From assembly GCA_023396065.1 (NCBI GenBank), contig JAEWXF010000001.1, forward strand, positions 27,271-91,270: a stretch of DNA of 64,000 bases, given 5' to 3'. A program made the position numbers and the translations under genes. Of the stretch, positions 33,310 through 43,140 are shown one piece after another (the stretch's first letter is position 1; the number at the start of each line of letters is the position of its first letter). The DNA comes from Methanobacteriota archaeon (GTDB lineage: Archaea; Halobacteriota; Methanomicrobia; Methanomicrobiales; Methanocorpusculaceae). The notes under the pieces were generated by a model, which did not search any database, was not told the DNA's origin, and saw only the letters and a list, made by a program, of their open reading frames with translations.

Positions 33310-34277
33310 CTGCAATTGAGACTACAAGCCTGACAAAGTATTACGGGAAACTGTGTGCGGTGTCAGATCTGAGTCTTTCGGTGGACAATGAAGTGTACGG
33401 TCTGCTTGGGCCGAATGGTTCGGGAAAGACCACGACCGTCAGGATTCTGACAACACTTCTGGAACCAACGTCAGGGTCTGCGTTGGTCTGCGGGCATGAT
33501 GTGAGCCACAACGGCGCAAAGGTCCGTGAGTTGATGAGTTATGTTCCGCAGGATATGGCGGTTGATATCCGGCTGACGGGTCGGGAGAATGTGACATTTT
33601 TTGCGAAGCTGTACGGGATACGTGATCGTCGTGAACGAAAACTCAGGGTTGATGCGGCGCTGGAGGTGATGGATCTCACTGACCGGGCAGATGATCTGAC
33701 GAAGACGTACTCGGGCGGGATGCGCCGCCGTCTGGAGCTTGCGCAGGCTCTGGTCCATGATCCTGAGGTGCTGTTTCTGGATGAGCCTACGATCGGGCTG
33801 GATGTGGCTGCAAGAAAATCTATCTGGGAACATATTACGACGTTACGCAGATCCGGTATGACGGTGTTTGTGACGACTCATCATATGGATGAGGCAGACC
33901 GGTACTGTGATCGGGTCGGTATTATTAAGCATGGCAGTGTTGTCCGGGAGGGGTCACCTGCACGTCTGAAAAGTGAGCTACAGACGGATGTGATTCTGAT
34001 TCGGGCTGAGGGGCAGCTTCCCGGTGATCTGCCTGAGGGTGTGACGTTTCTTGGGACCGGTAACGAAGATGATGAGTTTCTGTTTGCTGCAGATCAGGGC
34101 TCTGTCCGGCTTGCGGCTTTGCTTCTTTCCTGTGAGCATGCGGGTATGAAGATTGTGTCGTCTTCTGTTCGTGAACCGACTCTGGAGGATGTGTTTCTCC
34201 AGTCGGTTGGTTCGGAGAATCAGGATATGGGCGCATTTGATTTCCGGCAGTTCCGGAATATGATGTCGAGGCGGTAG
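33306..34277 (+). CDS. ABC transporter ATPase, DrrA/ABC-2 type
   Basis: 323 residues. Walker A GPNGSGKTTT (about 38-47), signature YSGGMRRRLELA (about 134-145), Walker B VLFLDEPTIGLD (about 154-165) and H-loop TTHHMDEADRYC. A C-terminal extension of about 90 residues is typical of the daunorubicin-resistance subfamily. Overlaps cobN1 and precedes the permease by 2 bases. Probably energises an exporter or lipid/tetrapyrrole translocator. Confidence 0.88.
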   Translation: MTAIETTSLTKYYGKLCAVSDLSLSVDNEVYGLLGPNGSGKTTTVRILTTLLEPTSGSALVCGHDVSHNGAKVRELMSYVPQDMAVDIRLTGRENVTFFAKLYGIRDRRERKLRVDAALEVMDLTDRADDLTKTYSGGMRRRLELAQALVHDPEVLFLDEPTIGLDVAARKSIWEHITTLRRSGMTVFVTTHHMDEADRYCDRVGIIKHGSVVREGSPARLKSELQTDVILIRAEGQLPGDLPEGVTFLGTGNEDDEFLFAADQGSVRLAALLLSCEHAGMKIVSSSVREPTLEDVFLQSVGSENQDMGAFDFRQFRNMMSRR

Positions 34278-34279
34278 AG

Positions 34280-35008
34280 ATGGACCGGGTGTTTGCGTAT
34301 GTGGAACGGGATCTCCGCCGCTGGTCCCGTGCGAAGATGAATGTGGTGTCCACGCTTGCGATGCCTGCGGCGTGGCTGATTTTTGTGGGTCTGGCACTGC
34401 CGACGACGTTTACGGATAATTATCTGGATTTTATTACGCCGAGTATTCTTGTTCTGACGATGCTTTCCGCAGGTCTTGCGGGGGGGTCGAGTCTGATGTT
34501 TGATAAGATTTTAGGATATCTGAATAAGTTTCTGGCAATGCCTGCACCGCGGGAGAGTATTCTTCTGGGTAAGATTGTGTTTATTACGATTCGGGGCCTG
34601 ATTCAGGCGACTGTGATTCTGGTGATTGCGCTGCTGATCGGGGCGTCACTTCTGCCGCCGGCTGTATATGTGGAGATGTATGGTATTTTGTTTTTGTTCG
34701 GGGTGCTGGTTTCGGCGTTTGGGACAACTATTGCGTTGTATCTGGGGGATCATGACTCGTATGCGGCGGCGCAGGCGTTTATTTCTATGCCGCTGTTTTT
34801 TACGTCGAGTGCTCTGATGCCGTATTCGGCGATGCCTGAATGGCTTGCTGTGTGTGCTCATGTAAATCCGGTGAGTTATGCAATTGATGCGGCCCGGGCG
34901 GCTGCTTCAGGCCATGTTCCTCTTGAACCGGTTCTGGTTCTGGTGGCTGGTGCTGTGGTGATGCTCTGTGTCTGTTCGTGGATTTTCAGAAAAGTTACGG
35001 TGAGATGA
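34280..35008 (+). CDS. ABC-2 type transporter permease
   Basis: 242 residues with six membrane helices. The N-terminal cytoplasmic segment RVFAYVERDLRRWSRAK and the LAGGSSLMFDKILGYLNKFLAMPAPRESILLGKI stretch are typical of ABC-2 permeases of the DrrB family. The stop overlaps the BtuF1 start by 4 bases (ATGA at 35005-35008). Together with the upstream ATPase it forms a two-component exporter. The position between cobN1 and a BtuF gene suggests it moves a product or metal linked to tetrapyrrole metabolism. Confidence 0.85.
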   Translation: MDRVFAYVERDLRRWSRAKMNVVSTLAMPAAWLIFVGLALPTTFTDNYLDFITPSILVLTMLSAGLAGGSSLMFDKILGYLNKFLAMPAPRESILLGKIVFITIRGLIQATVILVIALLIGASLLPPAVYVEMYGILFLFGVLVSAFGTTIALYLGDHDSYAAAQAFISMPLFFTSSALMPYSAMPEWLAVCAHVNPVSYAIDAARAAASGHVPLEPVLVLVAGAVVMLCVCSWIFRKVTVR

Positions 35009-36036
35009 AAATGAGAAATGTGTATTTTGTACTGGGAGTACTTGGTGTACTCATGTGCTGCATGTTTGCGGCAGGTTGTGTTTCGAATGAGAATTCTCCA
35101 GGTTCTGCGGGAGTGACGATTCTGCAGACTGATGGTTCTGTGTTTACTCTGCCGCATACGGCTGAGAGGATTGTTCTGATGAACTCGAATGCGGCTGAGA
35201 TGCTGTATGTGATTGGTGCTGCGGGGACTGTGGTGGGTGCTTCCCAGTCAATTCTGGATCATGCGGAGTTAGGGCCGCTGTTTCCGAATGCGGTGAGTGT
35301 GGGGAAATGGGATGTTCCTGATGTGGAGCTGATTTCGTCTTTGTCTCCGGATGTGGTGATTGCGTTTGCCAGTTCGAAGCCAAAGAATGCGGATGTGATT
35401 GAGGCTGCCGGGATTCCGATTGTCTATATTGATTGTTATAAGCCTTCGACGATGTCACAGGATGTGACGGCTCTGGGGATTCTGACAGGGAATCCCGAGC
35501 CTGCTGCCCGGTTTGTGACGTTTTACGATGGTGTGATGCAGGATGTGGCAGAGTCTGTTGAAAAGATTTCGATGAGTCCGCGGGTCTACTGTGAGGGATA
35601 TACTGCGTATTCTGCTCAGGTGAACGGGTCGGGTCTGGATCTGTTGCTGGATCTTGCAAATGGAAGAAATGTTCTGATGCAGGATGCGGGTGCAACGGCG
35701 CCGAAGGTTTCACCTGAGTGGCTGGTTGCGGAAAATCCGGATTGTATAGTGAAGGTTGTTTCGGTGGCGAAGATGAGTGATCCCAAGGGGCAGTTTGAGG
35801 AGCTGGTTTCCCGGACAGGGTTTTCGTCGATTGATGCTGTGTCACAGAATCGAACGTGGCTTATCAGGAATGATATTGCGTATGGGCCGCGAACGTTTGC
35901 GGGTGCTGTGGCTGTTGTGAAGATGCTGCATCCGACGGTGTCTGAGCATCTTGATGTGCGGGCTGTGCTGGATGCCTATAATGCACAGTTCGGACTGAAT
36001 GTGAGTGCCGGGACTCTGGTATATCCTGAACTCTAA
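35005..36036 (+). CDS. BtuF-like periplasmic-binding lipoprotein 1
   Basis: 343 residues from the ATG at 35005 (overlapping the permease stop). Signal peptide with a lipobox-like FAAGC (Cys about 23). Class III binding-protein fold: LPHTAERIVLMNSNAAEML, then PDVVIAFASSKPKNAD. Such proteins bind cobalamin, heme, or Fe-siderophores outside the membrane. Two paralogues are in the window. No permease/ATPase of the FecCD type is adjacent; those are at 57.4-59.2 kb. Confidence 0.85.
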   Translation: MKMRNVYFVLGVLGVLMCCMFAAGCVSNENSPGSAGVTILQTDGSVFTLPHTAERIVLMNSNAAEMLYVIGAAGTVVGASQSILDHAELGPLFPNAVSVGKWDVPDVELISSLSPDVVIAFASSKPKNADVIEAAGIPIVYIDCYKPSTMSQDVTALGILTGNPEPAARFVTFYDGVMQDVAESVEKISMSPRVYCEGYTAYSAQVNGSGLDLLLDLANGRNVLMQDAGATAPKVSPEWLVAENPDCIVKVVSVAKMSDPKGQFEELVSRTGFSSIDAVSQNRTWLIRNDIAYGPRTFAGAVAVVKMLHPTVSEHLDVRAVLDAYNAQFGLNVSAGTLVYPEL

Positions 36037-36403
36037 TTTTCGGGAGGGTCGAGTAATCCCCACTTCATTTATTCTCAGTATGAATCGTGAGATAGGATTC
36101 CAGCTGTCTTAAATGCAGGTGCGGGTCAGATGATGCTTTTTCATGGGCGGGTTGTTGATAATTCCATTCTTTTGTCGCGGAAATGTGCTTCATCCCGCTG
36201 TATCAGTAATTCCGGGTTATCAGGGTTTGTTTCTTCTCCGGAGTTCAGGGCTATCTCATCCAACCGGATACTTTCCAAACATCCGGTATTTTGGGGTCAT
36301 ATATGTTCCCGAATCACGAATATCACATGAATTTCGGGTTATTTATATATCATCAGTGAGGCAACGGGGCATATTTTCGTTGGCCAGGGCCTGGGGTCAG
36401 GTC
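36037..36403. other. Intergenic region between BtuF1 and the recombinase
   Basis: 367 bases with no gene I can defend. The 3' ends of BtuF1 (plus) and the recombinase (minus) converge here. AT-rich in the middle (TTATTTATATATC near 36340). No clear att-like direct repeat was seen. Confidence 0.45.
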
Positions 36404-37471
36404 TCATGATTTTTTCTGATGTTTCTGTGACGTGATGCTGTGTTTCAGCAGGTGTTCAATTTGGTCCAGCCGTTGTATCAGGTTTTTTTGTTCGGTGATG
36501 AGTGTGTTGAGGAGCTGGTGGATGTCAGTTTCCGTGATGTCGGCTGTGTCGACCGTTTCTGCGGTAAGCAGGGTAAGGTGCGGTTCTGCCGTCAGGTATG
36601 CCTGCCGCAGCTGATCTCTGCCGTATCGCCGGTAGTGCGGGGAGAGTCCTTCGTCGTGCCCGATGAGTTCGTTGGCAAGGTTGATCGGGATGTGAAGTTT
36701 CATGGTGGATTCTGTCCATTTGCGGATGCTGTGCAGGGTTATTTTGCTTCGTTTTCCCTGGTTGCACCACTGGTAAGTTCCGGCCTGTTTTTGCAGTTCT
36801 GCAAAATTTTCCCTGATTGTCGTGTAACAGAAGGGAAAGATGCGGTCTGATTTTCCGGACTGGCTGAGGTAGGTGTCCAGTGCCTGTTCTGCTTCATGAG
36901 ATATGTGGTAGACATGGGGTTTCCCCGCTTTCATGTGTTCCCGGGGGATATGGATTTCTGTCGGTGTCTCCCGGATGATCTGGTCAGTACGGATGTTCAG
37001 GAGTTCGGAGATGCGCATGCCTGAGCTTGCAAGGATAAGCAGAACGGGTGTCATGACCGGGTCAGCGTTTTCTATGAGGCGTCTGAGGAGAGTCCGGGTA
37101 AGTTCGGCTTCTTCGGTGATGGTGACTGCACGCGGTCTGAGGTTTTGGAGGATTTTTTTATCGGCAGGGTGGAAGATGATGTGGTTACAGTCCAGCCATT
37201 CCAGGACATAATGGGTTTTCAGTCTGATCGTATTCGGGGAGTTTTGTATGATGTCGCGAAGATATGTGATGTAGCTGCAGACGTCGGAGAAGATTGTGCT
37301 AACCGGTTTTTTCAGATAGGCGGGTGAGAATGCGGCGAGAGCGGAGTCGGTTGCCGCCGGATCGTTTCTCAGGTAGCGAAGGTAGGCTCTCAGGGCTTTT
37401 CGTACGGTATTTCTGGTTGCAGGTGTACGATGCAGGCAGGAGAATGCAAGATGGGTCATGTGGTTTTTCAT
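36404..37471 (-). CDS. Tyrosine recombinase (XerC/D-like integrase)
   Basis: 355 residues. N-terminal SAM-like core-binding domain (to about residue 110), then the catalytic domain. Catalytic residues are complete: Arg in SSGMRISELL (about 153), Lys in EHMKAGKPH (about 182), His-x-x-Arg in LHSIRKW (about 247-250), His in LIGHDEG (about 270) and the Tyr nucleophile in HYRRYGRD (about 280). The C-terminal tail (about 300-355) is coiled-coil-like. It is a single, intact recombinase between the two cobN/btuF blocks and is a candidate invertase for the pilin switch 6 kb away. It could also be an orphan element integrase. Confidence 0.85.
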   Translation of the reverse strand: MKNHMTHLAFSCLHRTPATRNTVRKALRAYLRYLRNDPAATDSALAAFSPAYLKKPVSTIFSDVCSYITYLRDIIQNSPNTIRLKTHYVLEWLDCNHIIFHPADKKILQNLRPRAVTITEEAELTRTLLRRLIENADPVMTPVLLILASSGMRISELLNIRTDQIIRETPTEIHIPREHMKAGKPHVYHISHEAEQALDTYLSQSGKSDRIFPFCYTTIRENFAELQKQAGTYQWCNQGKRSKITLHSIRKWTESTMKLHIPINLANELIGHDEGLSPHYRRYGRDQLRQAYLTAEPHLTLLTAETVDTADITETDIHQLLNTLITEQKNLIQRLDQIEHLLKHSITSQKHQKKS

Positions 37472-37559
37472 GGAGAATCATATGGATACGGGAGAAAAAG
37501 AACAAAATGAACCGGTTTTTTGTTAATTTTTTGAAAAATATAGATGTGTCTGCTCATTA

Positions 37560-38594
37560 TCAGGATGCAGGATATATCAGAATGTCATGACTGAAATTCA
37601 GATTGAATCTGGTATTGTACTGGTCCAGTATGGAATGTACATCCATGTCCTCAAATTTATCCGGATGGAGTGTTTTTGCCATGAGAACTGCGCCTGCAAA
37701 TGATCGTGGTCCATAGGTAAGGTCATTTCTCATGATGTAGGTCCGGTTGTCGCGGACAGCATGAAGTGTTGCAAAGCCGGTCCGGGAAATCAGGTTCCGG
37801 TAGGTACTTTCGATCTCGGAGAGTGTGTCGGTTGTTATAAGTTTGATGATAATATCCGGGTCTTTTGTAACAATCCATTCGTTACTTACTTTTGGCGAGC
37901 TGCTGACCAGCGGTTCGGTAACGATATTTTTTCCTCCGGCGATACCAAGCAGAATGTCGATGCTTGTGTCATTTCCCTGAATTGAGTAATCTGATGAGAA
38001 TTCTCCATATACTACCGGCCATGATGATTCGGGAATGGTCCGGACCCGTTGTTCAACTGTAGAGATGATGCCCTCAACGTAGGTGAGGTATGCGTCTGCC
38101 TCTCTGGTGTTGCCTGTGATCATACCCAGGGATGTGACGTCACGGCACATGACAGTTGGTTTGTAGCAGTCAATATAGGCGATAGGAATTCCTGAGTTTT
38201 CCAGGATGTCGGCGTTTTTTGGTTTCATGCTGTTGAAGGCGATGATGAGGTCAGGATGGAGTGCGAAGACTGCTTCTGTATCCGGGACGGTTGACTGTCC
38301 GACGGAGACTGCGTTCGGGAACAACAGTTTTCGTTCCGGATGGTTGAGTGCCGCCTGGCTCACTCCAACTATTTTGTCACCTGCGCCGATCGTGAAAAGC
38401 AGTTCTGCTGCATTTGAGTTTAATACGACGATCCTTTCTACGGTGTGAGGGAGAGTCAGGGGTTCTCCGTTTGTCTGGAGGATGGTTATAGTTTCATTGG
38501 TTTCCTGCGGGAGGGGGGAGGTGATGCAGCCTGCAGCTGCAGAGAGGATACATAGTGTCAGGAGAGCAGGTATGAGGAATTTTTTGTATGCCAT
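37560..38594 (-). CDS. BtuF-like periplasmic-binding lipoprotein 2
   Basis: 344 residues from the ATG at 38594, preceded by a GAGGTG ribosome site; a GTG inside that site at 38603 is less likely. Lipobox AAAGC (about Cys 22). LTLPHTVERIVVLNSNAAELLFTIGAG is the same block as in BtuF1 and BtuF3. It lies 10 bases after cobN2 in the same direction, so it is cotranscribed with it. Confidence 0.85.
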   Translation of the reverse strand: MAYKKFLIPALLTLCILSAAAGCITSPLPQETNETITILQTNGEPLTLPHTVERIVVLNSNAAELLFTIGAGDKIVGVSQAALNHPERKLLFPNAVSVGQSTVPDTEAVFALHPDLIIAFNSMKPKNADILENSGIPIAYIDCYKPTVMCRDVTSLGMITGNTREADAYLTYVEGIISTVEQRVRTIPESSWPVVYGEFSSDYSIQGNDTSIDILLGIAGGKNIVTEPLVSSSPKVSNEWIVTKDPDIIIKLITTDTLSEIESTYRNLISRTGFATLHAVRDNRTYIMRNDLTYGPRSFAGAVLMAKTLHPDKFEDMDVHSILDQYNTRFNLNFSHDILIYPAS

Positions 38595-38604
38595 TGATGT
38601 CACC

Positions 38605-41600
38605 TCAGTTTTTCGGAAATCTCCGATGTACCGTTTTCATAACATTCTGAATTTCCCCACCCCAGCTTTCAATTTCTGCTGCGGTGATGATGTCAACGGA
38701 TCCACCCTGGAATTCTCCGTCACCGGCTTTGTCTTCAAGCCAGGATTCTATTTCCAGATAGGAGTTTTTCAGTTCGTCCAGGAGTTCCGGATCCGGATCC
38801 CAGAGGCCGCGGCTGTTTGCTTCGAGAAGCCGCCGGGATATTTCTTCGATGGCGTACGGGTTATTTTCTTCAAAGAACTGTTTCATTTCCGGGTTGGTGA
38901 CGAATGTCCGGGTGATGTCGTCGAATACCCAGTCGTCAACCTCCTGAGTTGAGGCTTCCCATCCGTAGACTCTCGTGATGCGTTTCATCATATCGGAGGC
39001 TCCTTTGTATCCGTGTTCTTTCATGCCTTCGATCCATCGGGGGTTGAGGAGTTTGGTCCGGACAATTCTCCGGATTTCGTCGGCAAGGGTGGTGACCTGG
39101 ACATTGCTCGGTTCCCGTGTGTCTCCGTAGTAGGCTTTGACGTTTTCTCCGGTAATGTGCCGGGCTGCGGCGGTCATGCCGCCGTGTCCGCCGAAGTAGC
39201 AGCAGCAGCCGAGGAGGTCTGTTTCGTCGGATGAGACTTTGTTGAAGGTTACGGATACGTGGGACAGGCTGGCGGCAAACTGTTCATGGGCTGCTTCTCC
39301 TTTTCTTTCTCCGCCGTAGGCATAGCCGTTTGTGGTGAGGTATATTTCGGCCAGGTCTTTTTCGTCTTTCCATGCTCCGGCGAGGATTGCAAGGTTGACG
39401 CCGCTTGCGGTGTAGACGCCCGGTTTGCAGGAGAAAAACCGGGAGGTTGCTTTTTGAAAATCTGTCTGATGGTTTTCTGTTTCTTCGATGACGTGTTTTC
39501 GGATGAGGTTTTTGGTTTCAGGTTCTGCGAGATCTGCAACTGTCCGGATGATGCTGTCAAGGTAGTTGATGCTGTCGGAGAAGTTGTCCCGCATGATTCC
39601 TGAGATATGGGCTGTTATGTCTATTCTGGGATATTCGAGTTCGTTTTCGGGACGTATCCGGTAGTTTCTGACCTGACCGCTGGTGTCCCAGACGGGTTCT
39701 GCGCCCAGGAGTGCTATCATTTCGGCCATCATTTCTCCGTCTGAGGTCAGGAGGTCGGATGAGTTCCAGTTGAATGCAACGGTTTCCGGTGTTTTTCCAG
39801 ATTCGCTGATGTAGCGTGATACGAGGAGGTCGGCGAGTCTTTTTCCGACACGCCAGGCGGCTTTGGTGGGTACGCGGCCGGGGTCGAAGGAGTAGAAGTT
39901 TCTGCCGGTGGGGAGGACGTCTTCGTGGCCGCGGGTTATGTGTCCGGAGGGACCGGGAGGAATATAGCCGCCTTTGAGGGCGTTGTGCAGTGAGCTAAGT
40001 TCGTCGGATGCTTCCAGGCGGCTGTTGATGTCTTTGATGCGTGCCAGGGCGGCGTCAAGCTGTGTGGTCAGGGTTTCCGGTACTGGGATGCCCAGGAGTT
40101 CGGACCAGGAAGTTGTGTTTCCTGAGGCTGCGTGGCGGATGCAGAGTCTGACTTTGTTGTCCAGCCATTCCAGTACGGCTCCATTGGACATGCCGAGTTC
40201 CCGGCAGAATCTGTCCTGATTCCTGACTGTTTCGTCGAAGTCGAGGTTGTAGACGGCTGCAAGGATGCGCCTCGGGGTTGTTTTGCCGGTGTCGTAGCGA
40301 AGGATGGAGTTGATGAGGTCTACTCGTTTTTCGTGTTCGGGAATTTTTCCGAAGGTGTGCATTCCCAGCTGGATCTGGGTGTTTCTGATGCGGGATAGTA
40401 CTTCATGGCACCGGCGGACGGTTTCGTCCATCGGGGTGTCATGGGAGAGTTCCAGTTCGTGAAGGTTTGCAGCGGCGGCGGCATCGAGGATGAGGTGGCG
40501 GAGGGCGTGGCAGCGTGCCGGGTCGTGTCTGGCGGTTTCGTATTCGGTGAGGAGGTCGTCAAGCTGTGCGTATTTTTCGTAGAGTGATCCGCTGGTCAGG
40601 ACGGTCTGCATGTGGCCGATGAGGGCGGCGTAGACCCGCCGTTTGGCGATGACTCCTTCTGCGGGGTTGTCGGTGTTGTAGATGTAGAGCATGGGTGTGG
40701 TTCCTCCAGCGATGTCAGGGAAGCAGTTTTCGGAGAGGGCTGTTCCTTTGCCGGGGAGGAATTCCATGTTTCCATGGGTGCCAACGTGTATGATTGCGTC
40801 GGCTCCGAATATTTTTGTGAAGTAGTAATAGGTTGCGAGGTACTGGTGGGTCGGGGGACATTCGGGGTCATGCAGGATTTTGCAGACTTCTCCGTCGCAT
40901 CTTGCCCCGTAACATCCGCGTTTCGGCTGGACGGCTACGATGGCGTTGCCGAAGGGCAGGCCGGTTATGAGGATTCTGCCATTGTTGACCATGCCTTCTC
41001 CCGGAGGGATTCCCCATGTTTGAATCATTTTTTGGCGTGCTTCTTCTGTGAGTGTGGAGAAGTACGAGAGGTAGAGCTCGTTGTCCATGAGATCCAGGGT
41101 TCCACCGCACCGGATGATTTCGGAGGTTGTTGTCCAGCGGAATTCGGAGATTGCTTTTTTTTCCATGAACATGTCCATGAGTTCTTTTCCGGTTCCTGGT
41201 GAGGTTACGGTGTAACCGTTTTTCTGGAGAGAGTACAGGATGCCTACAACGCTTTCTGCGGTGTCAAGATGTGCGGCGCTGCCGATGTTTGCTTCTACAC
41301 TGGAACAGGGATTGTTGTTGAGGATGAAGACAAGTTTTCGTTCTGAAGCGGGTTTTTGAGACAGGTTTATCCACTGACGGATTCTCCCAGCAATTTTCCT
41401 GCTGCGGTCCGGGAGAGCGGTACGATGGTAGTCGTCATCTTTGGTCATGTGGGTTGATCCGAGCATGAGGGGTTCGATGATTCCTTCGAATTCGGGCATG
41501 ACAATGGACCAGGAGAGGTCACTGCTGAGGCAGGACATTTCTTTCCATTCGTTGAGTGTTGCGTATGAGGTTATGACGGGCTGAAAGACAGGGATGTTGA

Positions 41601-42378
41601 TGTTTGCAAGGTAGTCTCCTGCGTTGTTTCCAAGCATGTATGAGGTGAGTTTGATGAGTGCCTGTATGGTGAAGATGCCGTTGTGTATGAAGTACCGGTC
41701 GATGATCTCCCGCAGGTCGAGGGATCCGGTTTTTTCGTCGGCGGTTATGTTGGTGAAGACCGGGAGGACGCTGCAGCCTTCGTTTTCGATGTCATCGATG
41801 AGTTTCTGGTCGATGCCAAGGTCACCGGAGATCCAGATGGACCGTGAGGTGATGATGCCGATCCAGGGTTTTGCAGGGTCGGGGTTGTACCAGGCAAGGT
41901 ACTGTTCGATGCTGTCAAAGATACGGGGGCCGGTTTTCGGGTGGAAGATGCCCTGCCATGGTGTTTCGAGAGGGGGGAGAGGTTTTTGGGTACTTCCGCC
42001 GAATTCAGCGAGGAGGTAGGTAAACAGCCGCTGTATGTTTTCTCTGCCGTCTCCGAGGAAGTATTTGTAGCAGGTGGTTGCGATGTCTGGTCTGACGGAG
42101 GAGAGTCCCCAGTGGGATGCGTCGGCTCCAACGCATATGATGGGTTTTGTTTCCCGAAGGGTACGTATCTGGTCTTCGATGGTGTCCCAGAACTGGTAGT
42201 TGGTGCGGTAGAGGAGGATGAGGTCTGCGGTTTTCAGTTCTTCCAGGGCTTTGGTGCAGAGTTCGGGGGATGTTTCCAGTGCCCGGTTTGAGTAGACTGC
42301 CAGGTCTGCTCCTGTGATTCCGGCTGCGTCTTTCATCAGCGGCAGGAAGGTATCCTGCATTATGGATGCAATTTTCAT
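38605..42378 (-). CDS. cobN: CobN-family large subunit of metal chelatase (copy 2)
   Basis: 1257 residues from the ATG at 42378, where MKIASIMQDTFLPLMKDAAG matches the start of copy 1; the frame runs back to 42525 but that part reads as noncoding. All family blocks of copy 1 are present (KRGCYGARCDGEVCKILHDPECPPTHQYLA, HGNMEFLPGKG, LLGCCCYFGGHGG). It is downstream of the cassette A pilins on the same strand, with a 160-base gap, and upstream of btuF2. Expression may depend on the invertible promoter. Confidence 0.92.
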   Translation of the reverse strand: MKIASIMQDTFLPLMKDAAGITGADLAVYSNRALETSPELCTKALEELKTADLILLYRTNYQFWDTIEDQIRTLRETKPIICVGADASHWGLSSVRPDIATTCYKYFLGDGRENIQRLFTYLLAEFGGSTQKPLPPLETPWQGIFHPKTGPRIFDSIEQYLAWYNPDPAKPWIGIITSRSIWISGDLGIDQKLIDDIENEGCSVLPVFTNITADEKTGSLDLREIIDRYFIHNGIFTIQALIKLTSYMLGNNAGDYLANINIPVFQPVITSYATLNEWKEMSCLSSDLSWSIVMPEFEGIIEPLMLGSTHMTKDDDYHRTALPDRSRKIAGRIRQWINLSQKPASERKLVFILNNNPCSSVEANIGSAAHLDTAESVVGILYSLQKNGYTVTSPGTGKELMDMFMEKKAISEFRWTTTSEIIRCGGTLDLMDNELYLSYFSTLTEEARQKMIQTWGIPPGEGMVNNGRILITGLPFGNAIVAVQPKRGCYGARCDGEVCKILHDPECPPTHQYLATYYYFTKIFGADAIIHVGTHGNMEFLPGKGTALSENCFPDIAGGTTPMLYIYNTDNPAEGVIAKRRVYAALIGHMQTVLTSGSLYEKYAQLDDLLTEYETARHDPARCHALRHLILDAAAAANLHELELSHDTPMDETVRRCHEVLSRIRNTQIQLGMHTFGKIPEHEKRVDLINSILRYDTGKTTPRRILAAVYNLDFDETVRNQDRFCRELGMSNGAVLEWLDNKVRLCIRHAASGNTTSWSELLGIPVPETLTTQLDAALARIKDINSRLEASDELSSLHNALKGGYIPPGPSGHITRGHEDVLPTGRNFYSFDPGRVPTKAAWRVGKRLADLLVSRYISESGKTPETVAFNWNSSDLLTSDGEMMAEMIALLGAEPVWDTSGQVRNYRIRPENELEYPRIDITAHISGIMRDNFSDSINYLDSIIRTVADLAEPETKNLIRKHVIEETENHQTDFQKATSRFFSCKPGVYTASGVNLAILAGAWKDEKDLAEIYLTTNGYAYGGERKGEAAHEQFAASLSHVSVTFNKVSSDETDLLGCCCYFGGHGGMTAAARHITGENVKAYYGDTREPSNVQVTTLADEIRRIVRTKLLNPRWIEGMKEHGYKGASDMMKRITRVYGWEASTQEVDDWVFDDITRTFVTNPEMKQFFEENNPYAIEEISRRLLEANSRGLWDPDPELLDELKNSYLEIESWLEDKAGDGEFQGGSVDIITAAEIESWGGEIQNVMKTVHRRFPKN

Positions 42379-42538
42379 TGTGTGTCGCCTCGTTCTGATT
42401 GTTTTTTGGGGAATGGTTTTGTCGCGGGTCTGGATATTTGGGGTGGTTGATTTTTGTGAAAACAGTGGATGTTCTGGTACATGCTGATCTTTGGACGGAG
42501 AAAAAGTACATGGGTGGGGACCCATGCTGTTTACCTGG

Positions 42539-43138
42539 TTATGCGGTGATGGTTACATCTGTTTTTGCGAAAATTTTGCCGTTACTGTCATGAAGTTCGA
42601 CGGTGAACCGCTTCCCTATGGATGTGTCTTTGTTGAAGCTCAAACTGGAGGTATCCGTTATGGTGGTTGCGCCGCCTGTGTCTGGTTGGATGTTGTGTTC
42701 ATTTACGTAGAAACTGTCTCCAACACTGAACTGTGAGACACCTGCCCAATACAAACCGGAAGAGGTTGAGAGATACTGCCATGTGCCGGCAGTTGATGAG
42801 ATTGCTTCAGTCTCCGGGGCAGGGTATTTGTTTGATATTTGACTTTTTTTCAGGTTCCATGACAGGTATGATGATCCTGAAAAGTCCTCGGTCGGCCGGA
42901 CCCAGACAGAGATGCTGTTGGTCTGCAGAGTGTCTCCGCCGATATGCTGAACTTTTAGTCCATCAGTCTGGCTGTATGTTCCGCTTAGGAGAACCATTGA
43001 TGCAGAGTTGGAGGTTCCGGTGAGTCCACCTGCAAATGAGCTGACGACGGCGGCAATAATGATTGTTACGACGAGCATAAGCATGATGGCAACTACCGGT
43101 GATACGGCGTCATCTTTTGTTGTTTGGACGATACGCAT
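42539..43138 (-). CDS. Type IV pilin, second member of cassette A
   Basis: 199 residues. Class III signal motif at the N-terminus, KDDAVSPVVAIMLMLVVTIIIAAVVSSFAGG (Pilin_N/DUF1628 family). The hydrophobic helix (about 15-35) is followed by a soluble head with GLKVQHIGGD and a SYLSWNL segment shared with cassettes B and C. It would be cleaved by an archaeal prepilin peptidase and assembled by the motor at 48.4-52.1 kb. Follows the first pilin by 2 bases. Confidence 0.88.
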   Translation of the reverse strand: MRIVQTTKDDAVSPVVAIMLMLVVTIIIAAVVSSFAGGLTGTSNSASMVLLSGTYSQTDGLKVQHIGGDTLQTNSISVWVRPTEDFSGSSYLSWNLKKSQISNKYPAPETEAISSTAGTWQYLSTSSGLYWAGVSQFSVGDSFYVNEHNIQPDTGGATTITDTSSLSFNKDTSIGKRFTVELHDSNGKIFAKTDVTITA

Positions 43139-43140
43139 GA

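Noticed and set aside
36040..37560. Integrated mobile element around the recombinase
   Set aside because: No att-like direct repeats, tRNA gene, or other element genes were seen; only a single recombinase between ordinary loci.
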